This document shows positions 11,783-23,877 of a stretch of 64,000 nt of DNA, one piece after another; position 1 is the stretch's first letter; each line of letters opens with the position of its first letter. The translations under genes and the position numbers were made by a program. The DNA lies in the NCBI GenBank assembly GCA_030278955.1, contig JAOANR010000012.1, positions 23,491,977 through 23,555,976 of the forward strand, given 5' to 3'. This DNA is from Hygrophila difformis (taxonomy: Eukaryota > Streptophyta > Magnoliopsida > Lamiales > Acanthaceae). The notes beneath the pieces are model-generated. The model saw only the letters and a list, made by a program, of their open reading frames with translations. It was not told where the DNA came from and did no database searches.

Positions 11783-12510
11783 AAACTTGAAACTTGAAAC
11801 ATGAGACATGAGATATGAAACTAGGAGACTCGAAAATTGTTCCTTTTGGATTATGCTTTTAGATTATGTCCTATAATTATATTTCTTTGCAAATTATATT
11901 TATGATCTTATGGAGTCTCTGTCGTTTGAATTATTGTTAGCGAAATAAATTAAATTATGTGGTGTTGTGCATATGTTTTCTTTAAATATTAAATAATGGC
12001 TTTGAAACCCCATAGTTATGTATGTGTTAACTTACTCAGCACGTAGTGCTGACCAAAACCATATTTTCTTTTTCTTGTTCTTTCAGAGTTGAGAATTATG
12101 CATCGTCATATGCATACACGGGAAGTTTGGGATGATATATTATTTTGAATTTTTGTATTAGACTAGATCTTGCATGAACGGGCCTGTTTAACCCGTGATT
12201 AGGCCATGTTGGCCCTATATTTAAATTCCGCTGCGATACATATATGTAAATATTATTTTTCCGCTGCAACTTTGATGTACTATTTTTAAATTGTATAAAT
12301 GGGCTGTTTAAATGTTTTAAATTCTGAAAAACCATAGCCTTGCATCTCTTTAGTAAGCTCGGAGAAACCGTGTCTTGCTAGGGAGGTGTGGCGGTGACAT
12401 CCCGACCTGGGTGACCAAAAACCGGGGTGTTACAATGGGTTTGTTTTGAAATTTTTTTAAAATTATGGAACGATATAAATTTTTTTTCCCCAAATAGTAC
12501 AACATGATTA

Positions 12511-13352
12511 GGGGTGAAAACGGGACGGATACAGGCGGATAGTACTCGTCCCGTATCCAGTCTCATTATTTTTTGTCGAATACGGAATCGAATACGAATA
12601 GGTCGGATACAAATACGAATTCGAATATTTCGGCAAACGGATACGAGAAGGATTCGGATTTTAACTCGGATAATCTTATAATTTTTAAAATTAAATTTTT
12701 TTTTATAATTTTTTAAGAGAAATCAGAATATACTCCAAGATCATTAGTTATTTCGTTCAAGACATCCAAATAGCATCACTACAAGATATTACGTACTACA
12801 GTTTAGATGCAAAGAACCTAATGATGTAGTCGAGTTGATTAATATGATTTGATTTAATTAATTACATATGGCTTTCAAGCTTTTGATTATATTTATACAC
12901 ATAGTATTACTTATATATTTTATAGTTAATACTTCCTGGGTCTCGGTGTTTTTTTATTACGGATGGTTTTTTGGCACTATTCACTGTTTAACTTTGATTC
13001 AAATTTTTATCATAGCTGTGTAAGAAAAAATTTACTCAAGTAAGATCTTGTTAGATTCGTCTAATCTTATAGTTTTAGACAATTAACTTTCTATAACTTT
13101 TTGTTGTACATAATTTAAGTTTTTAACCGTTAAAAACGTGTATCGGCATACGTTTTGGGTGGGTCCGTAACAAAAATAGTGAGGCGGAGGAAGTATAATA
13201 CGGATATTCGGATAGAAAATACGGATAATATCCGCATGATGTTCGGATTTTTCGGATACGGGCGGATATTTGCAATCCCATAAGAATTCGAATTCGGATT
13301 CGAATATAATCGAATAGGCATCGAATCGGGCGGAAATTATCCATCCCGCTTT
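12511..13352. mobile_element. Degenerate hAT (Ac/Ds-like) MITE
   Basis: The left end TAGGGGTGAAAACGGGACGG resembles Ac/Ds-type termini. The body is rich in CGGATAC and CGAATTCG words that recur inverted toward the right end (ATTATCCATCCCGC near 13350). I could not find an 8-bp duplication. A Stowaway MITE is inserted at 12932-13193. Confidence 0.45.
12932..13193. mobile_element. Stowaway MITE
   Basis: Flanked by TA. Terminus CTTCCTGGGTC left and GGCGGAGGAAG right; 262 bp. It shares the internal AGATCTTGTTAGATTCGTCT block with the copies at 55944 and 61086. Confidence 0.85.
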
Positions 13353-13533
13353 ACAAATAATTTGTTTTGCTCAACCCTTACATTAAAGTCATAGGATGAC
13401 TTATATGTCCATGTTATTCTATAAATACCCATATAAATAAATGGAAAGATGATTATGGTTCCCTTGGAAATAAAGTGTCTATCTCGTTTCCCTAATTTCC
13501 TTTTACCATTTGCATTATTTTTCTTCAATCTTC

Positions 13534-13709
13534 CTTTTTTTTATTTTGGTAAACATTGACACTGATGTGTCGGAAAATGTGTGTGGGAGTCCAAACCACA
13601 CAAATTACAAAGGGGGACAAAGGGGAGGGATAGGGGGCCGGGTAGGGATCGAACCCCCAACCTATTGGTTGGGAGCAGTGAACTTGACCAATAGAGTAAG
13701 TCCCCAACC
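13534..13709 (-). mobile_element. tRNA-derived SINE (family A)
   Basis: Perfect 11-bp duplication CTTCAATCTTC at 13523-13533 and 13710-13720. On the minus strand the head contains an A-box-like TATTGGTCAAGT and a B box GGTTCGATCCC. The body runs to TTTACCAAAATAAAAAAAA at the left edge. The same family occurs truncated at 54940-55053 and interrupted at 56238-56545. Confidence 0.8.
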
Positions 13710-13720
13710 CTTCAATCTTC

Positions 13721-14185
13721 TTTTGGGTACATCTTTAGAGTTAACATACTTTTTAGGCCACGAAAAGGAGGTAATTCCCTTTTTGGGTCATTTATTCATA
13801 TTATGAATTTTGATCATGACAAGGTATTTGAGCCAAATTTAAGGCCAACTTGATGAAGCCAATGCCAAAATGGGCCATGTGCGGCTTGATGGCCAGAAAG
13901 TAGAAGTGGTCTTCTTGTAGTGGTCTGTTTTTTATATTTTTCTGTAATTAAAATAAATAATACTTCATTTGTTATATTATTTATGTTTTACTTTCATTTT
14001 TTTCTGTCCTGACATTTTTGTATTATTTTCACTATAGAAAATAATTAAATAGTAATCACCAAACATATCCCGTAAAATCACATCAATAAATGGAATACTG
14101 TTTTGAAATAAATATTTATTGAAATAAGTAATAAAATAAAAATGAAAACAATATTTATTAAAATAAAATTTAAAAAATAACATAA
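13721..14185. other. AT-rich spacer
   Basis: No gene or recognisable element in this stretch. Confidence 0.5.
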
Positions 14186-15329
14186 TACTTCCTCCGCCCC
14201 ATTATGTTCTTTTACACTTCTATTTTTCACGCAGTTCAATGCACATTTTAAATCATTACTAACTCATGTTCGGTACGAGTAAAAATTTTAAAAGTTTGAT
14301 ATTTAATAACTACAGGACGAGACGAATCTAACAAGATTCCACTTGACTATATTTTAACTTTGGAAAAAAATTCATATCGTCCAATAATTTTGAAAAATTT
14401 CCAAAAGAGTCCCACAAAAAATCGAAATAGACGAATCTGTCCCATAACTACCTTAATCATCGCCGAACCGTCCATGAACCCGGTTTTGTTTGTTAATCAT
14501 CGCCGAACCTGTCCTGTAACTATCCCAATCATCGCCGAACACATCCCTCCATTAGGAAAGTTATGGGACGGGTTTGGCGATGATTAGAAAAAACCGGGTT
14601 CGTGGACGGGTTCGGCAATGATTAGGGTAGTTATGGGATATATTCCTCTAATTCGATATTTGTGGGACTGTTTTGGAATTTTTTTTAGATTATGGGACGT
14701 GAAACTTTTGACAATTTCCCACACGAGCATTTTCTAAAATATACCAGGTTAGATTTATTAAATGAAGGGAGTTATGATTCACGGGAAGGGGTTTAGGGAT
14801 ATATCAAGATTGTTAGTCTTTTTATTACTCTAGTGTGGTGCTTTAATTTCAAATGGCGCTGTGGTCCTCTCTGTCATGAAACTGTTGACAAATCTCATGG
14901 TACAGCCGGGATAGGTTGACCTTCAGCCTGTCACACTGAGGGTCCCCGGCATATGTGCCATGATACTTCTCATCAATTCTTGCCATGAGATTCCCTGCCA
15001 TGAAACTTTTGACAGATTTCCACTACATGAGTATTTTCCGAAAAATCATGATCCTGGTTTAGATTTTATTTAATGAAACCAATTTATGATGGCGGGGTTG
15101 TCATTAGGGATATATTTATAAGTTGTCACGTTTTTATTGCTCGTGTTTAAGAAACTGTGGCCCGAAAGCGCACGGTGTCAAAAATTGCAGTAATTTATAG
15201 TAAGACCGGATCGTTCACTGGAGGATGTGCGATAGAAGCAGGGCCCACGTCGTTTTACTAGATTTTCCATTCGTATTGCTCAAATGGGTTTGAAAAGTGA
15301 TTAATAACTACTGGCATGAATTTAAACTA

Positions 15330-15445
15330 GATTATAAAAGCAGTTAAATTACTCTACAAAGCGAGTAAGTCTATCCTAGAAAGCGGGTAAAGTTATTCTA
15401 AAACTGCGATAAACATTATCTATGAAAGCAGGGAAAATTTACATT
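15330..15445 (-). repeat. Degenerate 22-bp periodic repeat in E1 U5
   Basis: AAAGCAGTTAAATTA, AAAGCGAGTAAGTCTA, AAAGCGGGTAAAGTTA, AAACTGCGATAAACATTA and AAAGCAGGGAAAATTTA occur every 21-23 bp. The other LTR has the same at about 50697-50812. The E2 counterpart is at 31436-31555. Confidence 0.6.
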
Positions 15446-17596
15446 ATGCTAGCCATGAAGCTGAATCACAATGTAGACAGAAGGGACAGGAAGAAAAGAA
15501 TAAAAATTGGACAAGATTTAGATATAGCAGTATTAAACTTCCATTTTTATACACAGATCTTTGTTTGGGATAATTCTATCAGACAGCTAATTCTCATGCT
15601 CTCAATAATGCTTTCCCTTTAACAGACAGGTACTTACAATATGAGTTTACATGTTCTTACGACCACAGATTCTAAGATATCACAGATTCGTAACTGCCCT
15701 GGCCTGGGTGTGTTACTTCATCTGTGGTGGAAAAGCAACACCCGACATATCATTTATTGAAATGTCAAGTACTACTATCATTCTCCCATGTCACACTCAA
15801 AGATTCTAATTAAGCCCTCAACTATCCCTTAACTATCAATCCTAGTAGCAGTTACGCAACTCTCAATACAACCGAGTGACCTCTAATGAAAGCGGTTAAA
15901 AGAAAGCAGTAAAGAAAGCATTTAAAACCTATCACTCGGGGGTTTTGAAAATCTGACCCTGGTAGTAAAAGACAACTCCCCATCAGGATGAAGGGGTATG
16001 GATCAAGAATTCCCGGCTCTTGGTGAACCACTAGTGTGTTCACTTCCTTCCGGGTGATTATGAGATACAAACTAATGAAACGAACTAATGATTTAGTTCG
16101 TTCCGGATGCACTCACTCAGGACTCAAAAATAGGCTTTGGCAGAAGAGGATCGCAGTTGAAAGAAAACTCAACCCTATCTTAGAAAATAACCAAGGCCTG
16201 GATGATGTTCCTCTAAGATTATTTACTACACTGTATTTGAGTCCAAGTGGACCCCATCTCGGTGTAATATTTAATCTTAGATTTCCAACAAACAGCAATT
16301 TTGGAAAATAATGGATTTGAAAATCATTCCCTAAACAGGTACTAGACTCTCAGTTAAAACACAGACCCTTTCAGTCTAGATGAGACCTAATCGCTGACTC
16401 TGCTTCTAATTCCCCGAAATACAATCCTTGACAGAATATGAATTAGTCACAACTGAGGAATTTATCCCTTACTCAGATCCGGATTTTATAAAGAGATTTT
16501 TGTTGGAAATTTATTACACAATATCTGTTTAAGATCTAGACTTCTATTGCCCAAGGGAAGGATCCCAAAATAATTACAGACCACAATAGTATAATATTAT
16601 CATGCATAAGGATATAGGGAAGTGTAAAATTAATTGACCCAAAATATAGATGCGGGTCTAGACAGAAGGTGAAACACAGATATGAAGTGGTCAGGAGACC
16701 AAAGTAATGGCAGAATAATTTGGGTGGACTGTAAACATCTACTGTCCAATCTCCCAATTACTCGGATGGAGCGAATTTAGACAGCTTGGACCTATAATAG
16801 CAGTGTCAGTGCCAGTTGGGCCTTCACTTTCTGTGAATTCGGATAAAAACCTACATGCTTCTTTTCTATAATGATCATCAGTTAGCATTGACTGATGTCA
16901 ACTGATTCCTATTACAGATTGGAATTTGGGTTTGGAAATTAAGATAAGAAAAATAAAACTGTATCTGGATGGGAGTCAGCCGAGCAGCTATTATAACCCT
17001 GGATGGGCGAACCGCCAAGGCTTCCACTGACAGTCATCCAGACCATGCAAAATAACACTTAGTAATTAATATTCAGATTACGAGCTAGTTATCCATGAGG
17101 GAATACCCGCCAACATTAGTCTGATGTATTCTTTACTAATTGTTACACACACACGCAAGGACAAAATCAACAAGAAATAAAAGACGATTTCTTGCATGAG
17201 AGACATTGGTTTCTCATGCAAGGTTGTGGATTGGGTCCACAATTGATGATCTTAAATAATCCCTCCTACCATAATTAATCACAGTCCGGATTATCTGCTT
17301 AAGTCATCAAGATTTTGTTTATAGAAGAGTGTTTTAATGGCAATTGAACAAAGTTCCTTTAATCATGAAGATTAGTGATGTGTAATTATTGCTAATCTCA
17401 ATCTTTAATCATTGATGACTCAAGGGTTCAATTAATTAAGCGATGCAAATGGAGAACCAAAATTTGGGCAGCATAACACCCTATATTGCAATTCCAGAAT
17501 GTTACACCTTAACCCGTGGGGTTATGATGTGAGTGATGCAATATATTATAGGAAGAGAGTGAAGAATGTTTGAGATTAAATAGAGAGAAGGGAGTC

Positions 17597-18168
17597 TTTG
17601 TCGCGATATCATAAATTTTGTCGCGGACCGAGGTCCGCGACATGGGTATCCCGACAAGTTTTTAGAATTTTTGGCAGCATAACGCCTCTTTGTCGCTAAG
17701 CAGGATTTTGTCGCGGAACGTGGTTCCGCGACAAGGGTGTTTCGCGACAAAGGGTTTTCAGAAAGTTTTTAAAGCATTTGATCCTTGTCGCTATGCATGG
17801 AAAATTTTGTCGCGGAACGTGGTTCCGCGACAAAGTGTTCCGCGACAAAGGGTTTTAAAAATAAGTAAGGGCATGGCATAATTTTTCTGTCTCAGAATGA
17901 GATTTTGTCGCGAAACGTGGTTCGGCGACAAGATTATTCCGCGACAAAAAGCCATGCAGACAAAATGCAAGAGTTTGGCTCCTTTGTCGCTATGCATGGA
18001 AAGTTTTGTCGCGGAACGTGGTTCCGCGACAAAGTGTTCCGCGACAAAGGGTTTTAAAATATGGAGACAAGTGTCTTTAGACACCTTTGTCGCGGAACAA
18101 CCATTTTGTCGCGGAACGTTGTTCCGCGACAAAAGGCGGTTGGCGACCAAGGTGGTTCAGGACAAAAG
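17597..18168. repeat. E1 palindromic repeat cluster, transcribed part of 3' LTR
   Basis: Multiple copies of GTCGCGGAAC and its mirror GTTCCGCGAC, usually separated by 3 bp (GTG) and flanked by TTT/AAA, so each is a near-perfect dyad. The copy in the 5' LTR is 52966-53520. Confidence 0.9.
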
Positions 18169-18793
18169 TCAGAAAAAGCAAAAATGAACAGTGGCATGCA
18201 AACAGCGTGATCTCACCCTATTTCAGATCAAAAAGCTATTCTAAGCTAAAAACAAACAAGAAACATTCAAAATAAGGAAGAACATGCTTGAGCAAAAATA
18301 AATAAAGCTGGGCATAATTAAAAATAAAGCAAGAATCCTAATCTAGGGTTTGATCACACATACACACTACATTATCCATAAAATGCTAACAGTGAACATA
18401 AAAATAACAAAATGGGGGTCAAATGACCCCAAAATGAAAAAGAAAGCATAAATCCATGGGGTGTGAGACCCATTTCATGATTTGGGACACAAATGATGAA
18501 TGTTTTCCCATATTATTGAAGGGGTGTTGTTAATACCCATGATTTGGGTATCACAAACCCTAAAACAAGAGTTTAGAAACCAAAACATGGTATAAAAGTG
18601 GCTATCTAGATCACTGTGAACAGTAAAATACTAAGATAAACACTAAACTAAACTAAACTAAGGGCAATAATTAAATAATACATGAAAATAAATCTAAACT
18701 ACACTACCTAAGAGAGAACTCCTACTGCTTGCCTTCAAGAGAGCTCTAATCAACAAAACTCCAACCAACCACTAGCTCATGGGAAACACCTCA

Positions 18794-18802
18794 TATTTAT
18801 AG
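18794..18802 (-). promoter_or_regulatory. TATA box, E1 3' LTR copy
   Basis: CTATAAATA on the minus strand, matching the one at 54149-54157. It lies about 70 bp downstream of the U3 palindrome cluster. Confidence 0.6.
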
Positions 18803-18872
18803 AAGTGTAACCCTAAGCCCATGGGCCTTGATTCTAGCCCATTGTGTCTCAAGACATCACACACATCACAGC

Positions 18873-19121
18873 TTTGTCTCGGAGCATCAAGTTTGGTCGC
18901 GGAACACACTGCATGTGGCAAAGCTTCTCGACTGGGTCTGGTGTCTCTAATTGGGTGTCTTGGTCGCGGAGCATGCCTTTGTCGCGGAACATGCCATCGC
19001 GACAAAGGTCATCGCGACAAAGGGCTTGGCTGGTTTCCTTCTTCTTCTGGCTGCTTGGTCGCGGAATCCTCCTTTGTCGCGGAACCATGCATCGCGACAA
19101 AGGGGCTTCCGCGACAAAGGT
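18873..19121. repeat. E1 palindromic repeat cluster, U3 of 3' LTR
   Basis: GTCGCGGAAC/GTCGCGGAGC half-sites and inverted CCGCGACAAAG or ATCGCGACAAAG copies. The 5' LTR copy is 54228-54476. Confidence 0.9.
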
Positions 19122-19435
19122 ATTCCTGGGCCTGCTGGATTGGGCCAGATGGGCCGAAAATGTTCTTTTTGTGGGCTTGCTTTATTCTTTTGCCCATCTT
19201 TTCATTCCTTTTTCTTTTCTTTTCTTTTTCTCATGTTTTTGGATTTTTCTAACATAAATATGTAATAAAATTACATATTTATGCCTTCTTCACACCAGCT
19301 TATTATTTTTACAATTATGCATAAATCAGTCCAATTCGACTGCTTTCTTACTTAATGTAAGACCGGAATGCGATCAAATGCCCGTTTAAGACACGGAAAT
19401 GGACTGAAAATAATGGTCATTTCTGGCCATTATCA

Positions 19436-19449
19436 ACATCCTCACATTT
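19436..19449 (-). promoter_or_regulatory. E1 polypurine tract
   Basis: Minus-strand AAATGTGAGGATGT directly abuts the 3' LTR start TGATA. The preceding CTGCTCGGGGACGATCAG is shared with E2 (42450-42470). Confidence 0.75.
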
Positions 19450-21108
19450 AATACTGATCGTCCCCGAGCAGTCAGAGTCAATGTTCCTAAGAACACAGAC
19501 TCTACATATTCAATTCATTTTCGTGGCTTCATAAATCACATTCTTTTTGGATTGGGATAAGACAACCAAAAACTACAAGTATTAAGTTCCCTTGATTGCA
19601 GTGTTTAATGAAATGATACTTGCTCACTACATTGGGCCTACAAATCAAACAGTATTATCAATCCTTCATGAATATCATGTTTGAAAGATGCAAAGATTAA
19701 GGATGAGAATTAGAGGATGACAAGAACATTTTAAATGAAACAGAGCCTCACTTATAAGAGAATCGGAAAAATCACTCACTCTCCATTGGGGTTTAATCAT
19801 TGAACGCTCAAAATCAAATTTAATTAAATTATTCCATAAGCTTGCAATCAGACCAACTCGCCACCGGCTCATTTCCTCAAATCGAGATCATGAGGTCTTA
19901 TTCAAGGGTTATAGTGGGGCATACGGTTGTAATATTTGGTAGGAAAGGGAATTTATTGGGCTAAAAGTGGCAAAGATTTATTCTATCATAACTTGGCATA
20001 TTTTTATTTAAGAATTTATGATCATCAATATTTTTCTTTCTTTCTTTTGCTTTTCTCTTTCTATTGCATGACATTAGACTATGTCTAATTTGCTTTGTCA
20101 TTCGCAATTTATTGATGTTGAAGGGAATTCAACTTTCCTTTTTTTTTTTTGAATCGGTTTATAACATACCGATTAATATGGATTGATGATCATAAGTTTA
20201 ATGCCTTTGATAGAATTTATCCTTGCACACTTGGGTTTGAATTTCTTGGTCTTTTTGTAGGCTAGGAAAAATATAGTGGGTTTCAAAGAAAAATTAGGCT
20301 TAAGGCTCAAATTGGTTAATCCTAAAGGGAGAATGTTTTTGGTTTTGGATTTCAAACGAAGGCCAAAAATTTGGGTTTTCTAGGTGCCTCGATCATATGC
20401 TCGATTTCGGGAATATGGCATGGTCTTGAATCGGTCCCAATTGCAAGTTCTAGTTTCCTTTAATCAAAATGATTCACACATCAAAGAAAAGAATGAGTAA
20501 AAGTGACTCATGGCTCAAATCTCACAAGGTTGGGTTGATTCATGTCATACAATATTCTCAAATTTAATCAAAGCTTAATTCTAACAATTTATTCAATCGA
20601 AATCTCTAACATGCAGATTTATTACCCAATAAGCTGATCGCATCATTAAATTTTTATAGCTCAAAACCTTAGGAATTCCTTTCATGCATGTCTTCAATTA
20701 TATTATCCCAATCTAAAAGCTTGAGAATTTAATCACAAGCCTAAATTCAACATATGAATTTAGAGCAAGTTTATGCATATTTTTGCTGGTTATTTAATTG
20801 AAAGCAGTAAAGAAGCACTGCTGACATACTAGGTATGTCAACAGCATATTTTTGGCCTGACAGTCACTTATTCATCTCGGACTGTACAGACATCTTTTTC
20901 AAAAGGAAAGCAATAAAGAATTGTTCAGTGGTCTCAAAAGCTGAGTTCCATTTTAGGGAAAGCAAATAAATACATCCGAGGCAAGAGATTCTCGTGCAGT
21001 TAGTACAAACCTGCACACACAAAAGGAGGAATCCCTTACAGATTACCACTACTATAACGGAAATGAAATAAAGCAAGGCACAGTAAACTAGGATTCTTCC
21101 TTCTTTCT
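19450..21108 (-). other. Noncoding region between F-box gene and E1 3' LTR
   Basis: No ORF of note. It aligns with E2 40749-42471. The best block (20383-20460) is almost identical to E2 41460-41540. A stem CTAAATTC/GAATTTAG at about 20742-20763 is kept in E2 (CCTAAATTC/GAATTTAGG, 41153-41176). Likely 3' UTR of the F-box transcript and cis-acting retroelement RNA. Confidence 0.6.
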
Positions 21109-22925
21109 TCAGAATAGAAATCTGGCCCAGTGGATGTAGCTGGTCAACTCACACCGCAGACACCAGCTATTATGGTCCCTCATGGGCTCATGCCTCCTTG
21201 GGCAGTAGACTCTGTCTCCTTGATCAGCCCATAGGTATGGAGTGTCTGGGTTGTCTGTCATCCATGCGAGGACGTTGGTAGACGTATACTGAAGAATTGA
21301 CCGATCTGTCACCATGCTCTCGATCATTCTGATCCCTTGCTCAACTTGGCCTTCATCCGTCTTGCTTATAAGCATCAGTCCGCGGGTGAAGATTGACGCC
21401 TTATGGTTGTCCTCAAGTCCTGGGCGCAGCAGTTCACAGGCTTGCTCCTCATTCCCTTCTGCAAATGCCATGAGTGCTGGAATGATCTGGAGATTGAAGT
21501 TTCCTGCCGCTGTACATGTTCGCAGGAATCTCTCCTTCTGCCGACGGATCCTTTCTTGCCATCTCTTCACAGTGGAGGAGTCAACCTCGCATCGCCTGTA
21601 CACGATGGCAAGGTTTCCAGCATCCCTGAGCTTCGTGCATATCCGTTGTGCGGCAAACACCTCCCTGATTTCATCCTCTCCTATTCGGGAGAGAATTTCA
21701 CCAAGGAGTTCGAGTGGCAAGTCCAGCAGTTGGGTTCCTTCAGGTGCAGGATCTGGAATAGGAGGATTACCCCTGAAAAGATAAGAAGTGATGAATCCAA
21801 ATTTAATATAATTTTCAGGAATTATTCAAGTTCAGAAACCAACATCCTCACATTTAGAGCTTTGCTCTAGATGTGAGGTTGTTAGATTTTCAACTTGAAT
21901 TTTTGATTTAAGGCACAGGTAAACAATATTTGGTTTTAAATGGACTAAGGAGCCCAAAATAAAATAAAATTGGCCATTGGGCCTAAAATCTTTTTTAACG
22001 GGCCATTGGGCCCAAAAGTTTTTCAATTTATTAAACAAGTCCGAGACACTTGTTGGAGGTGGACTGGGATGGACAGATGGAAATGGAATGCTCGAGTATT
22101 GGAATGTGCAATGAAGACGTGGCGAAGTGGATCTGCTATTTCTGGATAGCTTGGACTGTTTGGACAGTTAAAGCGTTCCAAAAGTTTGCAAACACTGTTT
22201 TTAATTTTAAATGGTTGACTCATTTTATTTAATAAAAGTGGGATGTGAGTGGTCCCATTTTGGATTTTGAAAAGGATAGCAGTTGGGTGACAAAAATACT
22301 GCTATCTTACTCACACTAGTGTTCCATTGGGAACAAAAACTTCAAGTCAAACATTAAACAAAAGTAACTCTTTTTGTCTTTTTCCAAAGGGTTGCTTTTA
22401 TTAAAAGTGGAAGCTTCTCATTGGGTGTTTGTACTATGTTTCCATAAACAAACAAACATTTATTCCCATGAGATTTCTAACATGAGAACAAATGTGCCCA
22501 AAAAGATCTTACCTCTTTTATTACACCAACACAACACTGTAGAAGTCACATCAAGATCAAACAAACCAATAACATCAAGATATTCAAAACAATATCCAAA
22601 TGTTCATCAGTTTGTTCTTTCCAGTTTTATCTTCAAAATCTTACTCCATTACCAGTTTTAACGCCATTAACAGTTTCAAAATGAGGTCTCAAACGTTTTA
22701 AAATGGTGCTCATAACCGAGAGCACTTGAAACCTCCAAAGATCTAAAGTTAAACGTGCACACTAACCACATCACACCATGAACACAACAAAATAAAAATA
22801 AAACAAGGGATTCCGAATGGGTGCCATGAACAGTGGGGGGGAAGAGAATGGGTTTACCCTGCCCTCCTTGGCTCGGGTTGGGGCATGGGTCCAAGGTTTG
22901 GGAAGGTTCTAAGCAATCTGTCCAT
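21109..22925 (-). CDS. Captured F-box gene in E1 (two exons, open)
   Basis: Exon 1 is 22925-22858 (68 nt, starting MDRLLRTFPN). The donor is GTAAAC at 22857, the intron is 1085 nt, and the acceptor is CTTATCTTTTCAG. Exon 2 is 21772-21109. The junction is phase 2 and keeps the frame; the spliced product would be 243 aa. Just after the junction comes an F-box (LPLELLGEILSRIG...CTKLRD...IVYRRC, residues ~43-85). It is followed by a Sel1-like helical part (GN...ACELLRPGLEDNHKAS...RGLML) and a C-terminal Cys/His cluster (YC...WCLRCE...HWARF). Plant proteins of the At2g35280 kind have this plan: SCF adaptor F-box plus Sel1-like repeats. It lies between pol and the 3' LTR, in sense, where Athila relatives have an env-like ORF. 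Exon 1 and splicing are predicted; the F-box call is strong. Confidence 0.75.
21773..22857 (-). other. Intron of the E1 F-box gene
   Basis: 1085 nt. Near its 3' end it carries a long stem-loop (21841-21885: CCTCACATCTAGAGC / GCTCTAAATGTGAGG). A block GGGACCACTCACATCCC (about 22240) is shared with the E2 intron at 39539, so the two introns are homologous. Confidence 0.6.
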
Positions 22926-23074
22926 AGTTTCCCCTTGAAAAGGAGTGATATGGTTGCGAAGAACACGTGGTGTTCGTTCGGAAGAGACGAGAAAATGGGG
23001 GAAAGAAGATGAAGAAACTGAAGTGACAAGTGAGAATGAAGAGAGAGTGCGAAAAACTGGAGGGGGTGGGGGGG

Positions 23075-23085
23075 TATAAATACTG
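23075..23085 (-). promoter_or_regulatory. TATA-like box of the E1 F-box gene
   Basis: Minus-strand CAGTATTTATACCCC, about 150 nt upstream of the exon 1 ATG and 6 bp from the palindrome cluster. The E2 counterpart TTTTTATACCC is 136 nt from its ATG. Confidence 0.5.
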
Positions 23086-23090
23086 GAGAA

Positions 23091-23401
23091 TTTGTCGCGG
23101 AATCCGAGACTTTTTCGCGGAACAAGGTTCCGCGACAGGGCATAGCGACATTAGAGAGGTCGCGGAGTTGAGGTTTGGTCGCGGAGCGATGCTCCACGAC
23201 AAGGCTATCGCGACAAAGTTCAGCATAAAGACAAAGTCAACGGGGGTTGTGTCGCGGAGCAGGGCTTGGTCGCGGAGTCATGCTCCGCGACAAAGTGCAT
23301 CGCGACAACCAGCAGAGAGTTGAGGGCAGAAGAGGGTTTGTCGCGGAACAGGTCTTGGTCGCGATGCATGACATCGCGACAAAAGACCTTCCGCGACAAA
23401 G
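23091..23401. repeat. E1 internal palindromic repeat cluster, upstream of F-box promoter
   Basis: The same GTCGCGGAAC...GTTCCGCGAC and ATCGCGACAAAG motifs as in the LTR clusters, placed directly upstream of the F-box TATA-like box. Confidence 0.9.
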
Positions 23402-23745
23402 AATTTTGAATTTTCAAATTTCTTGGACTGGGCCCGAGTGTGATGTTGGGCCTGAGTCCATTTTATTTGATTTGGGCTGAATGAATTCAGTTCAAATAAA
23501 TTCAAAATGCTGGCTAAAAATTAAATAATCCACTTGCATAAAATTAGGTTGGGTCAGTTCCATTTATCTGTGAATTTTATTTCGGGTATTGAATTTCTTC
23601 AAATTCCGAAAGCGTTTTCTCAGACTTATGGAACTAATCCAACCAAGAACCTGGTTTTTCCATGTTACTCTTATCTGCTCCTTCTTTTTGGTGGTTCCGA
23701 ACTTCTGCAAGGCAGATAAATGAAATGCATTAAATTTTCCCCAAA

Positions 23746-23764
23746 TATCAACATCCTCACATTT
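23746..23764 (-). promoter_or_regulatory. Internal PPT/LTR-edge copy after E1 pol
   Basis: Minus-strand AAATGTGAGGATGTTGATA, identical over 19 bases to the true PPT-LTR junction at 19431-19449. It is preceded by a hairpin arm pair TTTAGAGTAC/GACTCTAAA. A shorter copy is at 21841-21855. Confidence 0.7.
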
Positions 23765-23877
23765 AGAGTCTTAGTACTCTAAATGTTTAATTGATCTTTG
23801 GGTACTTTTTGTTATGTAGTAAGTGCTATATAATATATATATATAAAATAAAATTTTTGTGTTTTTAATGCTGTTTC

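Larger units (their letters stand above)
9887..12434 (+). mobile_element. Solo LTR of a Ty3/gypsy-type element
   Basis: 2548 bp beginning TGTAATACCC and ending GGGTGTTACA, with imperfect inverted termini and a 5-bp duplication ATGGG at 9882-9886 and 12435-12439. There is no internal coding region, so it is the product of LTR-LTR recombination. A plus-strand TATA box at 10454-10462 gives the orientation. Termini of this type are common in plant chromovirus LTRs. The region 10260-10340 is GC-rich and the rest AT-rich. No ORF in it looks real. Confidence 0.88.
9578..12491. mobile_element. Fold-back Mutator-like MITE split by a solo LTR
   Basis: Flanked by a perfect 9-bp duplication AAATAGTAC (9569-9577 and 12492-12500). 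The arms read GGAAAAAAG... and ...TTTTTTTCCCC. Internally, nested inverted copies of ACGAATCCGTCCCATAACTA and its complement form a long hairpin. Excluding the solo LTR, about 360 bp. It is the same family as 14361-54812, 62064-62465 and 63005-63361. Confidence 0.85.
14700..19435 (-). repeat. E1 3' LTR (4.7 kb)
   Basis: 4736 bp, minus-strand TGATAATGG...GTTTCA. It matches the 5' LTR with roughly 30 differences by eye, mostly transitions plus a few indels. One indel of about 16 bp removes part of a palindromic repeat near 17830 (present here, absent at 53190). Short ORFs inside it are translations of repeats and are not annotated. Confidence 0.93.

Noticed and set aside
13600..13700. tRNA gene suggested by a GGTTCGATCCC B box
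   Set aside because: Only the promoter boxes are kept, no cloverleaf; the unit has SINE structure with an A-tail and target duplication.
17502..19257. Overlapping ORFs on both strands rich in AEPRSATK, SRNHVPRQ and CRGT peptides, repeated at 52871-54620 and 22676-23480
   Set aside because: They are translations of the GTCGCGGAAC palindromes in different frames; both strands are open because the repeat lacks stops. No protein family.
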